In this document: positions 14,062 through 19,807 of the stretch, piece by piece
Layout: every line of letters starts with the position of its first letter
How positions within the stretch are numbered: position 1 is the first letter of the stretch
From: JAVKFF01 sp040226215
GTDB lineage: Bacteria > Pseudomonadota > Alphaproteobacteria > DSM-16000 > Inquilinaceae
Length of the DNA stretch: 19,807 nucleotides
Direction of reading: 5' to 3'
Assembly: GCA_040226215.1 (NCBI GenBank)
Contig: JAVKFF010000168.1
Span: forward strand, 1-19,807
Made by a program: the position numbers and the translations under genes
Notes under the pieces: model-generated
What the model was told of the DNA's origin: nothing
Seen by the model: the letters and a program-made list of their open reading frames with translations, nothing else
Databases searched by the model: none

Positions 14062-15363
14062 TCAGAAAAGCAGGCCCGGCAGCCAGGTGGCCAGCGCCGG
14101 GAACAGCAGCAGGAGGACGATCAGCGCGGCGTCGGCCCCCAGGAAGGGCACGATGCCGCGATAGAGCGTGGCGAGCGGCATGTCCGGTTGCTGGGCCCGG
14201 ATCACGAACAGGTTCATGCCCACCGGCGGGGTGATCAGGCCGACCTCCACCACGACCACGACGAGGACACCGAACCAGATGGGATCGAAGCCGAGCGCGA
14301 TGACCAGCGGCAGGAACACGGGCACGGTGATCAGGATCATGCCCAGCGCGTCGAGAAAGCAGCCGAGGATCAGGTAGAAGCCGATCAGCAGCAGGATGAC
14401 GATCATGGCGGAGAAGCCCATCTCCTGCACCCATTCGACCAGCCCCTGCGGCAGCCGGGTCAGCACCAGGAAATAGGCGAAATAATAGGCCATGATGACG
14501 ATGAAGAAGAGCATCGCCGCGGTGCGCACGGTCTCCACCACCGCCTCCATGGCGCCCTTCGGCGTGAGCCGGCCGGTGGCGAAGCCGAGCGCGATCGCCA
14601 GCGCCGCCCCGATTGACGCGGCCTCGGTCGGGCTGAACAGGCCGATATAGATGCCGCCGATCGAGACCAGGAAGAGGACCAGCATCTCCCACATGCGCGC
14701 CACCTCCGCCAGGCGCGCCAGGCCGCGGATGCGCGGCGTCGGCGGCGCCCAGTCGGGCCGCAATCGGCAGATCAGCCAGACCACCACGATGTGCAGGAAG
14801 GCCAGCACGAGGCCCGGGATCAGCCCGGCGGCGAACAGCTCCTCCACCGGCGTCTGGGCGATGATGGCGTAGACGATCAGGATCACCGAGGGCGGGATCA
14901 GGATGCCCAGCGTGCCGCCCGAGGCGACGGCGCCGGTCGACAGCCGGTCGTGATAGCCGTAGCGCTGCATCTCCGGAATGGCGATGCGCGACATGGTGGC
15001 GGCGGTGGCGAGCGAGGAGCCGCTGACCGCGCCGAAGCCGGCGCAGGCGCCGATCGAGGCCATGGCGAGCGTGCCGCGCCGGCCGGTGAACAGGGCGTTG
15101 GCGGCCCGGAACAGGTCCCGGCTCATGCCCGAGCGCGCCGCCACCGCGCCCATCAGCAGGAACAGCGGTACCACGGTCAGCGAATAGCCGTTCGACAGTT
15201 CGAACGGCGTGTTGCCCAGCCGGTTGAGCGCGCGGTGCCAGCCATCGAGGCCGGCATAGCCGACGAGCCCCGCCACGCCCATGGCGACGCCGACCGGTAT
15301 GCGCAGGAGGACGAGGGCGATCAGGCCGACGACGCTGATGAGGCCGATGATCTCCGGGCTCAT
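14062..15363 (-). CDS. dctM: TRAP transporter large permease subunit (DctM family)
   Basis: Encodes 433 residues with about 12 transmembrane helices, the standard length of DctM. Family hallmarks include IPVGVAMGVAGLVGYAGLDG near the start, NGYSLTVVPLFLLMGAVAAR (about 58-77), the GFGAVSGSSLATAATMSRIA motif (about 109-128) and ASGGTLGILIPPSVILIVYA (about 147-166). It is the sodium-driven transport subunit of a tripartite ATP-independent periplasmic transporter in the inner membrane, working with DctQ and the periplasmic DctP. Its ATG overlaps the dctQ stop codon by 4 bases (ATGA), so translation is coupled. No truncation or odd residue is seen. The dct symbol denotes the family; it does not mean C4-dicarboxylates are the substrate. 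Confidence 0.94.
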   Translation of the reverse strand: MSPEIIGLISVVGLIALVLLRIPVGVAMGVAGLVGYAGLDGWHRALNRLGNTPFELSNGYSLTVVPLFLLMGAVAARSGMSRDLFRAANALFTGRRGTLAMASIGACAGFGAVSGSSLATAATMSRIAIPEMQRYGYHDRLSTGAVASGGTLGILIPPSVILIVYAIIAQTPVEELFAAGLIPGLVLAFLHIVVVWLICRLRPDWAPPTPRIRGLARLAEVARMWEMLVLFLVSIGGIYIGLFSPTEAASIGAALAIALGFATGRLTPKGAMEAVVETVRTAAMLFFIVIMAYYFAYFLVLTRLPQGLVEWVQEMGFSAMIVILLLIGFYLILGCFLDALGMILITVPVFLPLVIALGFDPIWFGVLVVVVVEVGLITPPVGMNLFVIRAQQPDMPLATLYRGIVPFLGADAALIVLLLLFPALATWLPGLLF

Positions 15364-15830
15364 GCCTGGCGCCGCGGTCCGCGGACGAGCCGCCAGATGA
15401 CGGCGAGCATGGCCAGCGCGGCGAGACCCATGCCGAAGATGATCGGCACCCAGTACCAGATCAGCGAGATGCGCAAGTCCATGGTGGCGTCACCGAAGTC
15501 CAGCGTGTCGAGCGCGGGCTGCACGCCGCGCCAGGTGATCAGCGCCAGGAGCGCGAAGGACAGGATGGCGGCCACCAGACGCAGGAAGCCGACGACCGGG
15601 ACCGGCACCACCTGGTCGATCACGTCCACCGTCACCTGCTCGTCCTTCAGGAAGGTCTCCGCCATGGCGAAGTAGACGGTGAGCACCAGCAGGAACTTGA
15701 CGATCTCCACCTTGCCGAAGAGCGGCGCGTTCCAGATCAGGCGCAGGAGAACGTCCAGCACCATGATCCCCATCATGGCGACCAGGAAGACGCAGGCGAG
15801 CAGCGTGAAGGCGCGGGTGATCCAGGCCAT
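15360..15830 (-). CDS. dctQ: TRAP transporter small permease subunit (DctQ family)
   Basis: Encodes 156 residues with four transmembrane helices (about 7-28, 42-60, 85-103 and 122-147). The pattern MVLDVLLRLIWNAPLFGKVE with the following FLLVLTVYFAMAETFLKDEQVTVDVI matches the DctQ family: the second helix carries the conserved charged edge and the h-V-D motif follows. A GAGGGGGCGG purine run precedes the start at 15830. It forms the membrane complex with DctM and docks the loaded binding protein. It lies 45 bases after dctP and overlaps dctM by 4 bases. Confidence 0.92.
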   Translation of the reverse strand: MAWITRAFTLLACVFLVAMMGIMVLDVLLRLIWNAPLFGKVEIVKFLLVLTVYFAMAETFLKDEQVTVDVIDQVVPVPVVGFLRLVAAILSFALLALITWRGVQPALDTLDFGDATMDLRISLIWYWVPIIFGMGLAALAMLAVIWRLVRGPRRQA

Positions 15831-15875
15831 GGTCCGCCCCCTCGCCGCGCCTTCCCCGAGAGCCGCTGCCGCCGC

Positions 15876-16889
15876 CTATCGGTACTGCTCGGCCAGTTCC
15901 AGCATGCGCTCGTAGAATTCGCGCGCCGGCAGACCCATGGCCTCGGTGGCCTCGATGCGCGCCTCGATCACGCCGGCGGCGGCCTCGGTGAAGGCCTGCT
16001 GCTCCGCCTCGCTCAGCTCGATGACCTCCACGCCCTCGGCCTCCATGTACGCCCGGCCTTCGACCTCGACCGCGTCCCAGCGCTCGCCGGCGATCTCCGC
16101 CGCGACCCGGCCCGTCGTCTCGTCGATCAGCTGCTGCAGGTCCTCCGGCAGGGCTTCGTAGCTGTCCGGGTTCATCACCACCGCGAATGTGGCGATGTAG
16201 CTGTCGAGCTCGGTCGTGTAGCCGAGCAGGTTGCCGAGTCGGAAGCCATAGACGCCGTCATAGGGCATCACCAGCCCGTCGATGACGCCGGTGTCCAGGC
16301 TCTCGGCGATCTGGTCGGGCGGCAGGCCCTGCGGCGTGGCGCCCCAGGCCTCCAGCACCTCGCTGACCACGGCGGAGGGGTGGCGGATGCGCAGGCCGGC
16401 GAGATCGCCCGGTTCGCGGATCGGCGTCTCGCGGGTGTGCACATGGCCCGGCGCGTGCGACAGCAGATAGAGGATGCGCACGCCGCGATGCTCCTCGGCC
16501 AAATATTCGTCGACCAGGTCCATCAGCACCATGTTCGCCTGGGAGGCGCTGTCTAAGATGCCCGGCAGGTGGGTCAGTTCCATCAGCGGGAAGCGCCCCG
16601 CCGGCAGGCCGTGCAACACGAAGGCGATGTCGGCGTCGCCGCGGCGGGCGAGATTGTACTGCTCGGCAACCGGCCCCATCTGGCCGGCCGGGAACAGCTC
16701 GAGCTGCAGCCGCCCGTCGGAACGCTCGGCCAGTTCGGCCTGCCATTCAATGAAGGTCAGCGCGTGCTGCTGGTGCACCGGCGGCAGGAAGCTGCTGAGG
16801 CGCAGCGTGTAGGTGTCCTGCGCGGCCGCGCCGTTGGCGGCCGCCAGGATGGCGGTGCCCGACAGCAGGCCCGTCAACATTCTCCGCAT
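15876..16889 (-). CDS. dctP: TRAP transporter substrate-binding protein (DctP family)
   Basis: Encodes 337 residues from the ATG at 16889, which follows GGGAGGAGAAATCG. A longer frame to 17051 has no ribosome site and would bury the signal peptide. Residues 1-24 (MRRMLTGLLSGTAILAAANG then AAAQ) are a Sec signal peptide, so the mature protein is periplasmic. TYTLRLSSFLPPVHQQHALT opens the mature domain, and GLRIRHPSAVVSEVLEAWGA (about 154-173) holds the family's conserved Arg, which binds the substrate carboxylate. LDTGVIDGLVMPYDGVYGF matches the following ligand-site strand. The ligand is therefore probably an organic acid. No closer specificity can be read. It is the first gene of the operon, and promoter and operator candidates lie at 16978-17015. 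Confidence 0.93.
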   Translation of the reverse strand: MRRMLTGLLSGTAILAAANGAAAQDTYTLRLSSFLPPVHQQHALTFIEWQAELAERSDGRLQLELFPAGQMGPVAEQYNLARRGDADIAFVLHGLPAGRFPLMELTHLPGILDSASQANMVLMDLVDEYLAEEHRGVRILYLLSHAPGHVHTRETPIREPGDLAGLRIRHPSAVVSEVLEAWGATPQGLPPDQIAESLDTGVIDGLVMPYDGVYGFRLGNLLGYTTELDSYIATFAVVMNPDSYEALPEDLQQLIDETTGRVAAEIAGERWDAVEVEGRAYMEAEGVEVIELSEAEQQAFTEAAAGVIEARIEATEAMGLPAREFYERMLELAEQYR

Positions 16890-16962
16890 CGATTTCTCCT
16901 CCCGTTCGACGTCCGGGCCGCCGTTCCGGTAGCGGGGCGGGCCCATGGAATCTCCTGTTCCG

Positions 16963-16979
16963 AGGCGGCTTTCCCGCCT
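16963..16979 (-). repeat. Small hairpin in the dctP 5' leader
   Basis: AGGCGG (16963-16968) and CCGCCT (16974-16979) can pair around a 5-base loop. It would lie at the very start of the predicted dctP transcript, just inside the operator, and could affect mRNA stability. It has no terminator features. Confidence 0.35.
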
Positions 16980-16989
16980 TGGTGCCAAG
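16978..16989. promoter_or_regulatory. Palindromic operator candidate at the dctP promoter
   Basis: CTTGG-TG-CCAAG is an inverted repeat with perfect 5-base arms. It overlaps the predicted -10 hexamer and the likely transcription start, the usual place for a repressor of the LacI or GntR kind. No such regulator is encoded within the window near the operon. Confidence 0.45.
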
Positions 16990-17015
16990 TCTAGCGCAGT
17001 GCGGGGAGATGCCAA
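16988..17015 (-). promoter_or_regulatory. Probable sigma-70-type promoter of the TRAP operon
   Basis: On the minus strand, TTGGCA (plus 17010-17015) and TAGACT (plus 16988-16993) are separated by 16 bases. They match the -35 consensus at five of six and the -10 at four of six positions. Transcription would start near 16981, giving a leader of about 90 bases before dctP. The palindrome at 16978-16989 overlaps the -10. Confidence 0.5.
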
Positions 17016-17202
17016 CCGGCTTTTCGGTCGCGCGCCCAGCGGTTCCGCCATCGCCGCCGCCGCGTGAGGGCCGGCCGAAAACCCGTCAGCGCACCTACTT
17101 TGTGCGGTTTATCACGGATCGGGCGTGGTCGGGCCACTACTCTTGAAATAGTCTTTCAGGTAATTTCTCGCATTCGGGTCGAATAGTCTGGGGAGTGAGA
17201 GG
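17016..17202. promoter_or_regulatory. Upstream region of the DUF2589 cluster
   Basis: This region separates the divergent dctP and DUF2589 units. AATAGTCT occurs twice (17147-17154 and 17182-17189), and ATTCG-GGT-CGAAT (17172-17184) is a small inverted repeat ending near the second copy. TTGAAA (17143-17148) could be a -35, but I see no convincing -10 at the right distance. The GGGGAGTGAGAGG before 17203 is a strong ribosome site. The regulatory role of the repeats is only suggested by their position. Confidence 0.35.
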
Positions 17203-17838
17203 ATGGCTGTCGCCGGTGAGTTGCAAGCCCTGCCCTTCGGCTCGCTGATCGGCGGGCCGCTCGACGCCGCGATCGAGGCGCAGGCCCGCGCGGCCATGTC
17301 ATCGGTCAACTTCATCAAGCAGATCGGCTTCCAGGAGGGAGAGGGCGAGGCGGCTGACCAGATCCGCAACATCGCCTTCGTGGTGCGGAAGGGCGAGACC
17401 GAGACCCGGATCGAGGTGCCGCTTCTGACCATCGTGCCGATCCCGTTCATCCGCATCGACGAGATGACGATCGACTTCAAGGCCAACATCACCTCCACCA
17501 CGGAACGCGAGGACAAGACCGTCGAGTCGACCTCGGCCGGCGGCAAGGTGAACGCCAGCGCCCGCTACCTCTTCTTCAAGGCGGAACTGGAGGCATCCTT
17601 CTCCTCAAAGAAGGATTCCGAATCGACGAAAAGCTCGCGCTATGCCGTGGAGACCACCATCGACGTCCACGTCCACGCCTGCCAGGACGAGTTGCCCGCA
17701 GGGCTCTCCAAGATGCTGAACATCCTCGCCGACACCATCCAGGCGCCGCAGCCGACGGCACCGCCGGCCGGTGGGGAGGACGAGGTCGACACCACCAACA
17801 ACAACCGTCGCCGCCGCAACCAGCCCTCCGGCGAGTAG
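17203..17838 (+). CDS. DUF2589 protein, first copy
   Basis: Encodes 211 residues. The N-terminal block LPFGSLIGGPLDAAIEAQAR (10-29), followed by AAMSSVNFIKQIGF, is the DUF2589 hallmark. A beta-strand module VPLLTIVPIPFIRIDEMTID (72-91) comes next. After a Ser/Thr/Glu/Lys-rich linker, the last conserved block is YAVETTIDVHVHACQDELPA followed by GLSKMLNIL (about 147-175). The tail from about 180 is low-complexity (Pro, Asp/Glu, then an Asn/Arg run) and probably disordered. There is no signal peptide or membrane helix, so it should be cytoplasmic. The biochemical function of DUF2589 is, to my knowledge, not established. It is the first of five tightly spaced plus-strand genes and is clearly related to the third. 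Confidence 0.88.
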   Translation: MAVAGELQALPFGSLIGGPLDAAIEAQARAAMSSVNFIKQIGFQEGEGEAADQIRNIAFVVRKGETETRIEVPLLTIVPIPFIRIDEMTIDFKANITSTTEREDKTVESTSAGGKVNASARYLFFKAELEASFSSKKDSESTKSSRYAVETTIDVHVHACQDELPAGLSKMLNILADTIQAPQPTAPPAGGEDEVDTTNNNRRRRNQPSGE

Positions 17839-17850
17839 GCGCGCAGCGTC

Positions 17851-18660
17851 GTGGCGGACCTGCAGCAGATCGTCGGCGCCATCCTGCGCGACCTCGCCAA
17901 GGCCCGCTTCAGCGCCGACCTCTACTCCCGCTCGATCTCGCGCTACTACGAGGGCGACGCGCTGCTGCGCAAGTTTCCGGTGCCGCGCGGCGAGATCGAG
18001 GAGGTCGAGCTCGACCTGAAGTTCACCATCGCCGAGGTCAGCGCCAGCCACGTCGATGGCGGGACCCGGGAAGCCAATACCGCGGTCGTCCTGGAACGCG
18101 GGGTGGAGCGCCTCGTCGCCACCTTCATGGACGTGGCGCGGGAATTCACCGATTCCAGCGACAACACGGGCATGCGCGATCGGCTGCACGACGTGCTCGG
18201 CCGGGGCTTCAACTCGACCGTGCTGCGCGTCGAACTGCGCCAGCAGCTGATGCGCTTCTTCATCGACAACTACCCGCAGCTGATCGACGACGAGGGCCGA
18301 TTCGCCGCCGCCGATGCCCTCTCGGGCATGGCGCGGCCGATGGGCTGGGCCTTCGCCGACCACCGGCGCGAGGGCTATTCGGCGGACGATGTCGGCGAGG
18401 CGATGGCGCCGGTCTTCGACCATGTGCTGGGCGACGACCGCTTCCGGTCGGCGCTGGAGGCGCTTGGCGAGCCGATCGCCGCCGTCTGGCGGGACTATTC
18501 CGACACCCGCCTCGACGTCGCCGTCGACGGGCCGACGCTGTCGGAGCTGGCTGACAGCGCCGTCTCGACGCTGAAGATCAAGGCGTCGGTGCGCAACATG
18601 GTGTGGGCGGAGGTGAAGGTGGACGAGCACACCTACCGCTACACGCTGACCGGCGAGTGA
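17851..18660 (+). CDS. Uncharacterised protein with DUF2589-like motifs, between two DUF2589 genes
   Basis: Encodes 269 residues from a GTG at 17851, 12 bases after the first DUF2589 gene; no strong ribosome site is visible, which suggests translational coupling. I do not recognise a named family. Two short segments echo its neighbours. LQQIVGAILRDLAKARFSAD (4-23) resembles the helical LIGGPL block, and FPVPRGEIEEVELDLKFTI (42-60) resembles the PIPFIRIDEMTIDF strand module. A central helical part (about 85-215) has no DUF2589 counterpart, and the C-terminal STLKIKASVRNMVWAEVKVD (about 240-259) looks like a closing beta strand. It could be a third, diverged member of the same assembly with an inserted helical domain. 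The homology is inferred by eye. Confidence 0.75.
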   Translation: MADLQQIVGAILRDLAKARFSADLYSRSISRYYEGDALLRKFPVPRGEIEEVELDLKFTIAEVSASHVDGGTREANTAVVLERGVERLVATFMDVAREFTDSSDNTGMRDRLHDVLGRGFNSTVLRVELRQQLMRFFIDNYPQLIDDEGRFAAADALSGMARPMGWAFADHRREGYSADDVGEAMAPVFDHVLGDDRFRSALEALGEPIAAVWRDYSDTRLDVAVDGPTLSELADSAVSTLKIKASVRNMVWAEVKVDEHTYRYTLTGE

Positions 18661-18676
18661 ACGGGGAGCGATCGCG

Positions 18677-19333
18677 ATGGCCGACAATGTCGAGAACGGC
18701 GGCGGAGGCGACGGCGGCGGCAATGGCGGCGCGCCGAGCCGGGCAGCGCCGCTCCCCGGCCAGCAGGGCGAGATCCTTTCGCTCTCCCAGCTCATCGGCG
18801 CGCCGATCCACGCCCTGGTCGAGGCCGAATCGCACGCCGCCATGGCGACGGCGCGCTTCATCCGCGATGTCGGCTTCACCGGCGGCAGCGGCCGGCTGGA
18901 CGATCTCGGCGACCTGCAGATGGCGCGTTTCAGCCGTACGCTGCTCAACCGCGATGGCGAGGAGGAGCGCGTCGAGGTCGAGATCCCGCTGATCACCATG
19001 CTGCCGATACCGGCCCTGCAGGTGAAGGACGCCCAGCTCGACTACACGGTCAAGATCGTGCAGGCGGAATCGATGCCCCGCGAACGACGGCAGCTCGACA
19101 CGTTCGACCATGACGTCGCCCGTGATCTCGATCCCCCGGCGACGCTGCGCGCCACCTTCGCGCGCGAGCCATCGGGCCGCAGCCGGCGTTCCGTCGACAT
19201 GCTGGTGCGCATGAAGGTCAGGGTCGAGCAGGCGGACATGCCGGCCGGCCTCTCCCAGCTCCTCAACGTCGCCGGCGGCATGGCACGCCAGGAAGCGACG
19301 CCGATCGCGCCACCGGAGACCGACGAGGAATGA
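18677..19333 (+). CDS. DUF2589 protein, second copy
   Basis: Encodes 218 residues, with GGGGAG before the ATG at 18677. A Gly/Asn-rich disordered N-terminus (1-30) is followed by LSLSQLIGAPIHALVEAESH (35-54) with AAMATARFIRDVGF, then VEIPLITMLPIPALQVKDAQ (101-120) with LDYTVKI, and VEQADMPAGLSQLLNVAGGM (183-202). Each block aligns in order with the first copy, so the two are paralogues. The two differ where they carry disorder (N-terminus here, C-terminus in the first copy) and in the middle, where this one is Arg/Asp-rich instead of Ser/Thr/Lys-rich. Cytoplasmic, function unknown. Two divergent copies beside each other suggest subunits of a hetero-oligomer rather than a simple duplication. 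Confidence 0.85.
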   Translation: MADNVENGGGGDGGGNGGAPSRAAPLPGQQGEILSLSQLIGAPIHALVEAESHAAMATARFIRDVGFTGGSGRLDDLGDLQMARFSRTLLNRDGEEERVEVEIPLITMLPIPALQVKDAQLDYTVKIVQAESMPRERRQLDTFDHDVARDLDPPATLRATFAREPSGRSRRSVDMLVRMKVRVEQADMPAGLSQLLNVAGGMARQEATPIAPPETDEE

Positions 19334-19364
19334 GCGGACGGACGGCTGTCCCCGTCACGGGCCG

Positions 19365-19664
19365 ATGACCCGGGTTGCCGGCAGCGCGCGGCCGACACCG
19401 GCCGGCGGCATCCCCTGCCCCGAATGCGGCAGCTTCATCGTCATCGAGGTCGGAGCGGTGCTGGCCGGGCGGGCCATCCCTTGCGTTGCCTGCGGCACCA
19501 CGCTGACCGTCGACATGGCGCGCTCGGCGAAGGCCGTCGAGGCGCTGGGCCGCTGGGTGGACGGCACCGGGCAGGCAAAACGGTTCGGCCAGGAGCCGGA
19601 CGAGGCGGGCCCGCCGCTGGTGCGCCGCCGCGGCCGCCGCCCGCGCCCTGCCCGCAAACGATGA
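19365..19664 (+). CDS. Small zinc-ribbon protein in the DUF2589 cluster
   Basis: Encodes 99 residues. Two CxxC pairs, CPEC (18-21) and CVAC (40-43), in PCPECGSFIVIEVGAVLAGR and AIPCVACGTTLTVD form a classic zinc ribbon at residues about 16-50. The rest is a short helix and a very basic tail (VRRRGRRPRPARKR), which could bind nucleic acid or an acidic partner. The ATG at 19365 lacks a clear ribosome site but lies only 31 bases after the second DUF2589 gene. Its stop overlaps the next start by 4 bases (ATGA). The role is unknown; zinc ribbons of this kind often act as assembly or nucleic-acid-binding modules. Confidence 0.7.
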   Translation: MTRVAGSARPTPAGGIPCPECGSFIVIEVGAVLAGRAIPCVACGTTLTVDMARSAKAVEALGRWVDGTGQAKRFGQEPDEAGPPLVRRRGRRPRPARKR

Positions 19665-19807
19665 CCCGCGGCCCGGCGGTCGCCTATTTCCGGCCCCGCC
19701 TCGACACCCCGCCGCCCGCGCCACAGCCCGCCTTTCCCCACGTCGCCGCCGCCTGGCGCGAGGTGGCCGACGCCGCCGCCGCCGCGGTGGCGGACGAGGT
19801 CCGGGGC
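19661..19807 (+). CDS. Start of a further gene of the DUF2589 cluster (partial, cut by the window end)
   Basis: The ATG at 19661-19663 overlaps the zinc-ribbon stop codon (ATGA), a standard sign of translational coupling. The 49 residues available begin MTRGPAVAYFRPRLDTPPPA, followed by a Pro/Ala-rich stretch and AAAWREVADAAAAAVADEVRG, probably the beginning of an alpha helix. The frame stays open to the window edge. No family can be named from this fragment. Confidence 0.6.
   Translation, partial: MTRGPAVAYFRPRLDTPPPAPQPAFPHVAAAWREVADAAAAAVADEVRG

Noticed and set aside
16890..17051. Longer start for DctP at 17051
   Set aside because: It would place 54 polar residues before an evident Sec signal peptide, and only the ATG at 16889 has a strong ribosome site.
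17605..18999. 464-codon open frame on the minus strand
   Set aside because: It is antisense to the DUF2589 cluster; the plus-strand proteins show aligned paralogous motifs and ribosome sites, so the minus frame is a shadow.
17203..19807. DUF2589 cluster as a phage or defence island
   Set aside because: No integrase, phage structural gene, nuclease, toxin-antitoxin pair, tRNA or attachment repeat is seen in or beside the cluster, and its base composition matches its neighbours.

Overview
The window reads as chromosomal DNA from a GC-rich alphaproteobacterium, probably of the Rhodospirillales type. This rests on very high G/C at third codon positions, frequent GTG starts, a Porin_4-type outer-membrane porin, a tripartite TRAP uptake system, and an SSS symporter paired with a DUF4212 protein. 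The genus cannot be named from the sequence alone. No rRNA, tRNA, insertion sequence, CRISPR array or prophage was recognised.

Left part (1-4602). A possible 3' tail of an incoming gene is followed by a porin on the minus strand with hairpins behind it. A gene-free stretch of about 740 bases then contains a sharp AT-rich island with two abutting perfect palindromes. Next come a 45-residue membrane miniprotein (minus strand), a divergent Crp/Fnr-family regulator that keeps its cyclic-nucleotide-binding residues, and a convergent PLP-dependent decarboxylase of the DOPA decarboxylase family.

Middle part (4735-10731). Two transcription units diverge from a roughly 310-base control region that carries an inverted repeat. 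To the left (minus strand) run an uncharacterised protein, a membrane-anchored PAS-like/DEDDh exonuclease, and a CBS/DUF294 nucleotidyltransferase-like protein. To the right run DUF4212 and an SSS sodium:solute symporter of the acetate-permease-related VC_2705 subfamily, closed by a strong intrinsic terminator. The arrangement suggests a carboxylate importer with a nucleotide-linked sensory or regulatory arm. Two small membrane-protein genes follow, one of them YggT-like.

Right-middle part (11753-17015). A minus-strand operon encodes TRAP subunits DctP, DctQ and DctM, a 31-residue membrane miniprotein, an ACMSD-like amidohydrolase with an altered active-site position, an EctD-like PhyH dioxygenase and a small membrane protein. 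A plausible promoter with an overlapping palindromic operator precedes dctP. It looks like an uptake-and-catabolism module for an unidentified organic acid or osmolyte-like compound.

Right end (17203-19807). A compact plus-strand cluster holds a DUF2589 protein, an uncharacterised protein carrying DUF2589-like motifs, a second DUF2589 protein, a two-CxxC zinc-ribbon protein, and a further overlapping gene cut by the window end. This is the least explained and most interesting part: probably one multi-subunit system of unknown function built from three related proteins.
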